Source: Eutrigla gurnardus
Taxonomy: Eukaryota > Chordata > Actinopteri > Perciformes > Triglidae
Assembly (NCBI GenBank): GCA_963514095.1
Contig: OY741279.1
Span: 8,480,822-8,544,821 of the forward strand
DNA length: 64,000 nucleotides
Direction of reading: 5' to 3'
Both the position numbers and the translations under genes were made by a program. Each line of letters opens with the position of its first letter. The stretch's first letter is position 1. The notes below the pieces were generated by a model. It made no database searches. It saw only the letters and a list, made by a program, of their open reading frames with translations, and was not told the origin of the DNA. Below, one piece after another: positions 23,806-33,900 of the stretch.

Positions 23806-24263
23806 GAAAGAACAATGCGGGAAAAGCCTTTTATAGATGTCGATCGTCACCACCCTTAACGCCTGGGTGCACTTATCGCCTGGAAATTTGGATAGCTTCA
23901 GAGTATCCGTTTTGAGTATTTTGATGTACTGTACTTTATAGACTTTAAATGTCACCATTCTTCTTCTCTTCTTTTGACAACATATGTGGAATATAAATAC
24001 AGATGTCTGACAATATGAATGAAACTACCTCTAAATGAACTTAATGCGTGAGGGTATAAAATATCACAGGAACTTATTGTGCTGGAGCTACAAGCCATTG
24101 ATTCCTACTTTTATGGAAACTTGAATAGCTTCATAAGTTGGATAAATAGGTTGGCTCTGACATTTACACTGTACAATTCTAGAATCAGAAAAAAATTAAA
24201 TTAAATGTGATGTCGCCGTGGGGGAGCAGCAGTGCCTTCTGCTGTTCGTCAAGATAAATGAAA

Positions 24264-24383
24264 AAGCTTACAGCACCTGGTATTCCCAGGCGGTCTCCCA
24301 TCCAAGTACTGACCAGGCCCGACCCTGCTTAGCTTCCGAGATCAGACGAGATCGGGCGTGTTCAGGGTGGTATGGCCGTAAGC
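24264..24383 (-). rRNA. 5S rRNA, copy 3
   Basis: A full 120-base gene, same sequence as copy 2 and 578 bases from it. It is the last 5S of unit 1 and the first to be met when reading the minus strand from the unit junction. Confidence 0.97.
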
Positions 24384-24644
24384 GAAAGAAGCAGTCGGAG
24401 AAAAGCCATTTATAGATGTTGATCGTCACCACCCTTAACGCCTGGGTGCACTAATCGCCTGGAAATTTGAATAACTTCAGAGTATCCGTTTTGAGTATTT
24501 TCACGTACTGTACTTCAAAGACTAGTTATCACCATTCTTCTTCTCAACCACAACGGTCTCGACAACATTCTTGAATTATTATTACAGACGTCCAGGAACG
24601 CACAGCAGACAGACGTTGTAGAAATTAAATTTTCGACAAACACA

Positions 24645-24740
24645 GGGGGTGCACCGTTCCTGGAGATACTGCAATACCAGGTCAATGCGTGGAGTGGACG
24701 GAGCAAGCCCCTATTCCATCTCCCTATTCCAAAAATCAAT
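24645..24740 (-). pseudogene. Truncated U2 snRNA at unit junction
   Basis: Only the 3' half of U2 is present, about 96 bases from the Sm-site region (AAAAATCAAT on the plus strand) to the 3' end. The 5' half, with the branch-site pairing region, is missing. The break point abuts the start of unit 2 at 24748. Two substitutions (GAGATACTGC, GTCAATGCG on the plus strand) mark it as no longer constrained. It cannot work as U2. Confidence 0.92.
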
Positions 24741-25036
24741 CAAAAGATCATACTGTAATATTGCAAGTCTTTTTTTTTCTTTCCTAGGTGTGTGTCTTTT
24801 CATCATTTCTACTAAAAAAAACATTAAAGTGTACATTTTTTGCAGATAAAATGTCAACAAATCTGAGAGGTGTTATGTTATTTTGATTGTGTACTAATTA
24901 TGTAATTTTCTTCCAGCGAGACACGTACATAATTTATATTGCAGAGTTTCTCAAACAATTGATAATACGAGAAAGATACCTATAATTCTACATGCAACAC
25001 AAGACTTTTTTATATGTATTTCTTTTCACAGCATTA

Positions 25037-25226
25037 GGGGGTGCACCGTTCCTGGAGGTACTGCAATACCAGGTCGATGCGTGGAGTGGACGGAGCAAGC
25101 CCCTATTCCATCTCCCTATTCCAAAAATCAATTTAATATATGGTCCCCGGGTAGAGGACGTATCAGATATTAAACTGATAAGAACAGATACTACACTTGA
25201 TCTTAGCCAAAAGGCCGAGAAGCGAT
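25037..25226 (-). ncRNA. U2 spliceosomal snRNA, copy 2
   Basis: A full-length U2 on the minus strand with branch-pairing region and Sm site. It differs from copies 1 and 3 by one base in the GTCCCCTACCC stem (reads GTCCTCTACCC). The upstream region with a candidate proximal element is shared with the other copies up to the CACGGT word. Probably functional, but the stem change could matter. Confidence 0.93.
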
Positions 25227-25727
25227 GCCGACAATTGGTCCGCGGTAACTCTATGATCCACCGCACAGTTACTCTCACTCACGGTGCAAACAAACAAACA
25301 ATCATTTCTACAAGCGAAAAAACCTTCAAAAATATATGCTGACGAATTCAAAACGCTGAGTTTGGCATGACATGACTATACGATACCAAACATAAATATA
25401 ACATCGCACTCTTTTGTGGAAGAACGCTATGCGAGTGAATGCGACTTCTGGTCACGTGATGTGCTTCCGCCCAATAAGCTACAGTTACGAAAAGAGTAAC
25501 GTTTCCATCAAATCCTATCCATAGTTTTAATGGATTTGTTGTTTATATAATTAGTTGAAATTAGCGATTAAGTATAAATATAACTCACGACGGGGTCGCG
25601 TGTGTGTATGAAAATGAACAAATATTACAACTTTAAGCGCTAAAGCTTACGTTGACCTCTGTCTCCCTCTGGTGTCGATAACAGTTACGTCATCACTGCA
25701 TTTCTGTTTAACGGTGGACCCACAGGA

Positions 25728-26111
25728 GGGCTGCACGGTGGTGTAGTGGTTAGCACTCTCGCCTCACAGCAAGAGGGTCCCGGGTTCGATCCCCGGGTCG
25801 GCCCGGGTACCTTCTGTGTGGAGTTTGCATGTTCTCCCCGTGTAAGCGTGGGTTCTCTCCGGGTTCTCCGGCTTCCTCCCACAGTCCAAAGACATGCAGG
25901 ATGGGGATAGGTTAATTGATGACTCTAAATTGCCCATAGGTGTGAATGTGAGTGTGAATGGTTGTCTGTCTCTACATGTCGGCCCTGCGATAGACTGGCG
26001 TCCTGTCCAGGGTGTACCCTGCCTTCGCCCAATGACAGCTGGGATCGGCTCCAGCCCCCCCCGCGACCCTGAATACTGGATAAGCGGTAGACAATGGATG
26101 GATGGATGGAT
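25728..26111 (+). mobile_element. tRNA-derived SINE with target-site duplication
   Basis: The head has Pol III promoter boxes, A (TGGTGTAGTGGTTAGCAC) and B (GGTTCGATCC). The body has a GTGGAGTTTGCATGTTCTCC sequence widespread in fish genomes and the tail is (TGGA)n. It is flanked by direct repeats GGTGGACCCACAGGA at 25713-25727 and 26112-26126. The matching position in unit 1 (about 21551) has one copy of that word and no insert, so this is a real insertion event after the duplication. Confidence 0.92.
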
Positions 26112-26665
26112 GGTGGACCCACAGGAGACCCATGCATCAAACAGCAGTCTTTAAAAAAAATACTGGCAGCCATTACAGTCTCCATGTCGAAACTGATGGC
26201 ATCACAACTACATCAATAGGTTTGTGAGCAGCTGATTATGTTACATACTATTTCGAAAAGTAGACGTTAGTTTGTATTGACGCTAAAGTTAAGCAGAGTG
26301 AATGAGTAACCGTTAACTCAACATTAGAATAACAGACATACATTTATGCTCCTACTATCACATCTCCCACCGTCCGTTTGCATCCCCCATACAACCTTAG
26401 CTAGCATAACAGCTAGTGTAGTGCGGCTAACGCTAGCCGGTACGTTAGCAACAGAACCTGTAACAACTCCGAACATTAGCTACGTGTAACGTAACGTTGC
26501 AGAGAGACTGGAAGGAACAAACAGACACGGTTTGTTAAAGCATTCACGTTTACCTACCTGAAATTGTCCTCCAGCCCTTGAGAACCAACCAATAAACATT
26601 AGTAGCCAGCCAGCGAAAAAAAAGAATCGTTAGTTATTTCACGTTAAATCCATGTCCACGTGTGA

Positions 26666-26680
26666 CCACCAGGGGGCGTT
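26666..26680 (+). promoter_or_regulatory. CTCF-type motif, unit 2
   Basis: An identical copy of the CCACCAGGGGGCGTT motif found in unit 1, in the same relative place between U2 and 5S genes. Confidence 0.55.
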
Positions 26681-27350
26681 GTTTCCCCTATCTATTTTTT
26701 GGTAATACATATTGTTAAATACTGTCTACTGTGGCTGCAGTAGTGCAATCAAAGAAACTTGTAATTATTAGAAAGAATTTATCAAAAGCTTAGAGGTGAA
26801 GTGATTGAATGAAAATGTATGATCGTAGTATCTCCCCTGTCAGGTAAGTGTGACTATAGCTCAGAGACATGAGAGACTATCTTGAAATCACCAAAACCAG
26901 AGACTATAAAGAGGCGGATTATCTACAGGAAATTAATACAGAATAAACACTTTTTGTATTATCAAAGGCCAACCTAAAATCACCAGTTGTGTCTATTTGA
27001 CTCCAACAAATGGGGAACGAGCCAACAGCACATTCAAATGATCCTTATCACAATGCAATTAAAAGTTGTTTGATCATCATCTGAAATTCACAGGAAAGTT
27101 TAAAAACACATTTGTATTCTCATATTACAAGCACTTCCTGCTTCTTTGTTTTCTGCTGATGGGCAACTAACTTTCCTGCTACTGCCATTGTACTGCCATA
27201 ATACAATTCAATAGTTGTCATATCACAACAGATTTTTCTCACATGTGAAAAGTACAGTGCTGAAGAACATAACTTTTCAGAATATATATTCATCCGATGT
27301 CACCGTGGTGGAGCAGCAGTGCCTTCTGCTGTTCGTCGAGATAAATGAAA

Positions 27351-27470
27351 AAGCTTACAGCACCTGGTATTCCCAGGCGGTCTCCCATCCAAGTACTGAC
27401 CAGGCCCGACCCTGCTTAGCTTCCGAGATCAGACGAGATCGGGCGTGTTCAGGGTGGTATGGCCGTAAGC
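27351..27470 (-). rRNA. 5S rRNA, copy 4
   Basis: A full 120-base gene of unit 2, identical by eye to copies 2, 3 and 5, with the same TATA-like box upstream and T run downstream. Confidence 0.97.
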
Positions 27471-27928
27471 GAAAGAACCATGCGGGAAAAGCCCTTTATA
27501 GATGTCGATCGTCACCACCCTTAACGCCTGTGTGCACTAATCGCCTGGAAATTTGGATAGCTTCAGAGTATCCGTTTTGAGTATTTTGATGTACTGTACT
27601 TTATAGACTTTAAATGTCACCATTCTTCTTCTCTTCTTTTGACAACATATGTGGAATATAAATACAGATGTCTGACAATATGAATGAAACTACCTCTAAA
27701 TGAACTTAATGCGTGAGGGTATAAAATATCACAGGAACTTATTGTGCTGGAGCTACAAGCCATTGATTCCTACTTTTATGGAAACTTGAATAGCTTCATA
27801 CGTTGGATAAATAGGTTGGCTCTGACATTTACACTGTACAATTCTAGAATCAGAAAAAAATAAAAATAAATGTGATGTCGCCGTGGAGGAGCAGCAGTGC
27901 CTTCTGCTGTTCGTCGAGATAAATGAAA

Positions 27929-28048
27929 AAGCTTACAGCACCTGGTATTCCCAGGCGGTCTCCCATCCAAGTACTGACCAGGCCCGACCCTGCTTAGCTT
28001 CCGAGATCAGACGAGATCGGGCGTGTTCAGGGTGGTATGGCCGTAAGC
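27929..28048 (-). rRNA. 5S rRNA, copy 5
   Basis: A full 120-base gene, 578 bases from copy 4. It is the last 5S of the array. Confidence 0.97.
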
Positions 28049-28389
28049 GAAAGAATCAGTCGGAGAAAAGCCATTTATAGATGTTGATCGTCACCACCAT
28101 TAACGCCTGGGTGCACTAATCGCCTGGAAATTTGAATAACTTCAGAGTAGTGCGTTCTGAGTATTTTCACGTACTGTACTTCAAAGACTAGTTATCACCA
28201 TTCTTCTTCTCAACCACAACGCTCTCGAATTATTATTACAGACGTCCAGGAACACACAGCAGACAGACGTAGAATTTAAATTTTCGACAAATTTTCCACA
28301 AACGCAAATAGTTACGGTTATGAGGTAGAAACATTCTATTCTTATTACAACACAAGGCTTTTTTATATGTATTTCTTTTCACAGCATTA

Positions 28390-28579
28390 GGGGGTGCACC
28401 GTTCCTGGAGGTAATGCAATACCAGGTCGATGCGTGGAGTGGACGGAGCAAGCCCCTATTCCATCTCCCTATTCCAAAAATCAATTTAATATATGGTCCC
28501 CGGGTAGGGGACGTATCAGATATTAAACTGATAAGAACAGATACTACACTTGATCTTAGCCAAAAGGCCGAGAAGCGAT
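28390..28579 (-). ncRNA. U2 spliceosomal snRNA, copy 3
   Basis: A full-length U2 on the minus strand. One base differs near the 3' end (GGTAATGCAAT on the plus strand where others read GGTACTGCAAT). The upstream homology to the other copies ends at 28638, after the proximal-element region, so its more distant upstream sequence is unrelated to theirs. Confidence 0.94.
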
Positions 28580-28638
28580 GCCGACAATTGGTCCGCGGTA
28601 ACTCTATGATCCACCGCACAGTTACTCTCACTCACGGT

Positions 28639-30945
28639 TCGGACATGTTGACGTAGTCGTTTCAAGCCAGTTGGTAAAATTAAGAAAAACAATCACGAGT
28701 ATATCTATTAACAGTTACCGGTGAGAAAAACATCACACGTTCGCTAAAGATGTTTTTTTTTAAACCTAAAGAAACAAATCTAACAAACGCGACTCGTCGA
28801 CGCTTCCGGTCACGTGACGCCTTGTGATCCAATAGGAATGCAAAACACGGTTCAAACAAGAACCAAGGTTCTAACAACGTTACGACGGCTACACGGCTGT
28901 GCTTGTTTTTTTTATCGCATTAACACGTAAATAATTATTACAATAGAGTCATCTGCGGGTGATAATATGTGCTGTTTTATGACACGCTCTCTGTTTTCAA
29001 AAACAAATGGAGCACGGACGGTCTCTAGTGGACATGAGACGTAACTGCAGTTTTTTTTTTTTTTAAACACAAGATTCAATAATGGATGTTTTTAACGTGC
29101 TTATATCAATATAATGCTTCCGAAAAGACATGTATGTGTAATTTTTCCCATTTAAGTACAACATGGTGCTATTTTAAAATATCATATCCATTAGTCTATA
29201 AATGGTAGTCTATAGATTAAACTACTCAGTATGAAGTAAGTTAAATTAGCTCTACTTTGACCTCGTTCAATATGAAAATGCTGCCATTAAAGTACACGTA
29301 TTTGAGTGTCATTGCAGCACAAAATCAGAAATAAGTACAGGGCTGTTTGAGAGAGTTGAAACCAATCACATGCTATTAAAGATACGATTATGAGGTAAAA
29401 TGGCAACGGTGTGGTTCAAAAGTAGTATATAACTATGAAAACATTGTACATCAGAATGATACTCATTGTTCTGTATTAATATAGCAACATAATGTAACAT
29501 AGGCTATACTACATCATATAGTAGTAGTACATAATAATACATAATACCTACTCATAATGTGATACAGAACAGTATAGTATAGGATATGTACGCAAGTACA
29601 AAGTAGTAGTAATAATAATAGTAGTCATATAAATAACCATAATAATAATCAGAATCATAATAATATGAACGTAGTCGCTCGTCTCTTGACTCGATTAGTT
29701 ATGCCTGAAACTCCCGCGCGTATTCTGCTGCCGACTCGTCAATCGTCTATTGTGGAAGGTGGATCACTCTGTGGTCGGAAGATGGGTTCGTCTCGAGCAT
29801 TCGCCCCCATGTTGTTACTTTAGATTTTTTTTTTTTTTTACTCTGGCAGATACAGAAGAATAAACCCGGTCTATCACATATCATCTGGCGTCTGATGACC
29901 CTGACACAAGAAGCCGCCTTTACGATATTTGTCTTGTCAACATGTTTTAATTTATTTTAGGCCTATGATTGTTACATTATTTTATTACTATTAAAATAAT
30001 AATTATAATGTGTTAAATGGTGTCCCTCTAAATGCAGTTTCAGTGTCTCACTATTAAAATGTAAGAGAAGAAATAAGAAATCAATTCACTATCTTTTGAT
30101 ACAAGTTGATCTGCTGTCTTTTAGCTACAATTAAATTAAAAATGACTCCTTATGTGATGCAATAGGTGTTCTGTATTGTTTCGTGGTATGTCAAGATCTA
30201 AATTTGACAGTTTTTCCTTTCAAGTCTCATGTTGTCAAGTCACGAGAGTCTCGAGTCTCCCTTTTTTTGTGACTCGAGTCAAGGTTTGTTTGTCAACTTC
30301 AACTTCAACTTATAATTTGTAAATTCCTTCCATTTACCACATACAAGAAAATCGAAAGAACAACGGTTCTCGCTGTCCCACGGTGAGATAAAGTGCATGG
30401 GCACAACAGAGAAGACAATACAATAACACTAAGGTAAACAACAAAGAATAAAGTGCACAACAACAGAGACATTTACTAATACTAAAAATAAACAATAAAA
30501 TATAATAGCAAAGATCTGAGTTGTAGTGCAAAAAAACGCAGTAGATGTTACTAGCAGCAAAAACATTTCTGTGTGATATGTTGTCATTTGTAATAATGGT
30601 AATAATGGTAATAGTGCAAACAAAAAAATCAGAAATAGCAGCATTTGTTTGCAAATCCACACCCTGAATCCCCACCTTCCCCTTGAAGCTATCCTGCTAC
30701 ACTGATTTCATAAAACCCCAGGGCCGCCCACAACAATTAGTTTCTACATGTTTGGTGTCAATTAAAAAGTCGCGGTGCTTTTGGTTCGCGGGAGCAGCGA
30801 CGGAGTGAGAGCTCCGCCCTCGCCTCCTATCTCTGCACACGCGGGTCTCGCATCTCCGTGCTTTGATTGTGGCTCCGTGTCATCGGGGGAGAAAGTTCGC
30901 CTCGCTGTCCGTTCACACATAATTCTCCAGCAATATTAAAGAAGC
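28639..30945. other. Intergenic DNA and parp1 promoter
   Basis: AT-rich DNA with no recognisable gene. It contains TAG/TAA trinucleotide-rich stretches around 29.5-29.7 kb. The last 170 bases before the parp1 ATG are GC-richer (CTCCGCCCTCGCCTCC), without a TATA box, and fit a housekeeping-type promoter. Confidence 0.6.
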
Positions 30946-33900
30946 ATGGCGGACGCCCAGGAGGACAAGCTGTACAAGGCGGAGTACGCCAAAAGCGGCC
31001 GCGCGTCGTGCAAGAAATGCAAAGAAAACATAGCGAAAGACTCGCTGAGGATGGCCATCATGGTGCAGGTAACACAGACTCGGCTCCCCCGCGGAAAGAA
31101 ACACGCTGCTGCTTAGCTAGCTCCCTTCCGGAGTGGCTAGCTCTGGTGCACACATTTTTTAAAAAAGCGGCTGCTTTGTTTTGCGGATATATCGCATTCT
31201 TCTGAGCTGACTGGAGAATGAAAACGCGCAGTTTCCAGCGTGTTTGCAGTGGCGTTACGTCGGGCCCTCGTTAGCATTTAAATGGCTGACATTGTCTGTT
31301 GAATCTTGTTCACAAAGAGCCGCTGATCCTTTTCTTAATGTCGGACTCTTGCAAGCTTGCAATTGCGCATCCTGCTATTCGTGAATTTCATTCATATATT
31401 ATTTTTTTTACGTAGCTCGAGGCCATGATTAAATACCTCATTTAAAACAATGCAAAGTTGTATCTGCTGCCCCACATAGAATTAATTACCTAAGAGGCTA
31501 AGATGCCTTATTCATGGCCCGTGGAGCAGCTCCAGACTCTCAATCACTTCACCCTAAAGGCCAGTCCAGTCAGCAAGGCCACAGCTTGGTCACTTTATTG
31601 CTGAGGACAAAACATCAGATTAGACTGAGCACACTCAGCACCAGTTAGTTGACTATTCCCATGCTTCCCCGGTTGTTATTGTTGTTTGTTGTGGCATGCT
31701 GCTCATACAAATACCCCCCATTGCTGTGTGCAGTGAAACATGCCTACATAACTTCTATCACACAGCATGACGTTGCATAGCAAACAAAGAAAAAATATGT
31801 TCTCGTCGAAACCGAAAGACATCACACTATGAACTTCAGCAGCACAGGTTCACTGTAAACATACTGGTTTTGTTCTACATCTGGCAGTCACCCATGTTCG
31901 ACGGGAAAGTCCCCCACTGGCACCACTTCTCCTGTTTCTGGCTGCGAGCAGCAGCTCAGTCCACGGCTGATATCGCCGGGTATTCGGATCTCCGCTGGGA
32001 CGACCAGGAGAAGGTCAAAAAGGCCATTGAAAGTGGTGGAGCAACAGGAGGTCAGGACTCTGAGCATTTCACTTACATCTTCATGGATTGCTGAATTATC
32101 GCATTTCCACAAAAAACTCGATTCATTGGATAACTTGCTTCCTGCAGGAAAGGGGGACCCGAAGAGTGGAGCTAAAGGACCGAAGACACTGAACGACTTT
32201 GCGGTTGAATATGCCAAGTCGAATCGCAGCAAATGCAAAGGCTGTGAGGAGAAAATAGAAAAGGTAAGCAGCCACTTTTATTTGCACACGGGAAAACTGT
32301 TCAGACATAACATTTTTCTTTCAATATTATTACAAATAAGATCTAATTTAACTTGGATCAAGGGGGATTGTCCTGTTGCGTTTCTGAGTCTGTGATTTCT
32401 GTCTTTCAGGATCAGATCCGTGTCTCCAAGAAAACCGTGGACCCTGAGAAGCCCCAGCTGGGTCTGATCGACCGCTGGTACCACACCGCGTGTTTCGTGA
32501 GCCGTAGGGAGGAGCTGGTCTTCAAGCCTGAATGCAACGCCGCCCAGCTGAAGGGTTTTGGTGCGCTACGGGCAGAAGACCAGGAGGAACTCAAGAAGAG
32601 GCTCCCTGTCATCAAAACTGAAGGGTGAGATGAAGAAGGGAGATGTGTGTACAGGTTGGGTGCTTTGGATTATTTACTTTTATATTTAGGGCATTTAGCA
32701 GATGCTTTTGTTCCAAAGCGACTTACAATAGGTACATTTTGAAAAAGTGTTAGGTCCCCATCTGAGTAAAGTAATAGCTGTTCAGCAGGGATACCTTGAT
32801 GTCAATGTTGTGACATACTAGTGTTTGAGATCTCAGTGCCGGGGTGTGTTTTGGGCAGCCGCCCTCTCTCTGTCATTACCACTGGCTGCATTTGAAGCCC
32901 CTCTATCTCCCGGCACCGTGCAGCACATGAAAATGGCCTTGAAGGCGTCCCTGAACGCAGTCATGGTGTATGCGTACAGGAAAGGGTTGACGGCAGAGTT
33001 GGCGTGCGACAGGATGATGGCAGTGAGCAGCAGCTCGAACGGCACGGGGCAGTGCGGGCACAGTAGCAGGAAGCAGTTGATGACGTGGAGCGGTATCCAG
33101 CAGCTCGTGAACAGGAAAAGAACCAGAAAAAGTGACGTGGCGGTCTTCATCTCCCGCCGCATCTTGGCCGCAGCCCTCGTCTGTCTCTCCTCTCTGCCGC
33201 TCCGCTCGGATGCGATGCGCCTCGCCTGCCGCTTGACCGCCACAAAGATCCGGGCATAGATGACAAACATGATCACCAAGGGTGTCAGCACACAGACAAA
33301 GAAGTTGAAATAGACCATGTAGGTCATGTCCACCACCAAGACGAAGAAACAGTAGCCTGAGTCAGGCGGCGTCTTGTGCCAGCCCATCAGAGGCACGAGC
33401 CCGATGAGAAAAGCGAGCAGCCACGTCGTCAGAATCACCAACGCGGCGTTACGAGGCGTCATCAGGACCTGGTAGCGGAAGGGCATGAATATGGCTACGT
33501 AGCGCTCCACGGCCACCGCCAGCAAGCTGAAGATGGAGCTCTGGGTGAACATTATCAAAACACTCAGCAGGAGCACGCACAGGTAGAGGTTGTGACGCGG
33601 CAGCCCGACGTCCGTCAGGATGGCGCAGGGAATGGCGATCGTGCCCACGCAGATGTCGGCGACGGCGAGCGAGACCAGGAAGTAGTTGGTGACGGTGCGT
33701 AACTTGCGGTTGAGGCCCACGGCGGCACAGACCAGCACGTTTCCGATGGCGGAGAGCGATGCGATGACGAGCTCGGCCGCCATGTACGCCACGTTGGGGG
33801 ACATCAGCGAGTCAACGGGCGGGGGTGGAGGAAGGGAGGAGGTGGTGTTGGAGAAGGAAGGAGTTGAGGAGTTTTGGAAAGGAGAAGACCGATGGGATGG

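Larger units (their letters stand above)
20583..28638. repeat. Tandem U2 snRNA - 5S rRNA array
   Basis: Two long direct repeats start with the same sequence at 20583 and 24748 (offset about 4165 bases). A third, partial copy ends near 28638. Each main unit, read left to right, holds a U2 gene, about 1.9 kb of spacer with a CTCF-type motif, then several 5S genes; all RNA genes are on the minus strand. Unit 1 has three 5S genes and unit 2 has two. Unit 2 lacks a 319-base stretch of unit 1 (21706-22024) and carries a SINE at 25728-26111. The third copy keeps only U2 and its immediate upstream region. High similarity shows recent duplication or ongoing homogenisation. Confidence 0.95.

Noticed and set aside
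23640..24415. Repeated short protein frames in the 5S region
   Set aside because: They read antisense through 5S rRNA genes; conservation comes from the RNA, not from a protein.
25740..25810. A free-standing tRNA gene
   Set aside because: A and B boxes are present, but the sequence continues into a SINE body with a (TGGA)n tail and target duplications; no tRNA cloverleaf acceptor pairing was evident.
23106..28048. Regularly spaced repeats, considered as a CRISPR-like array
   Set aside because: The repeats are whole 5S genes about 578 bases apart in a eukaryotic genome.
32825..33702. Plus-strand frames of 144 and 108 residues
   Set aside because: Antisense shadows of the adenosine-receptor-like coding exon.
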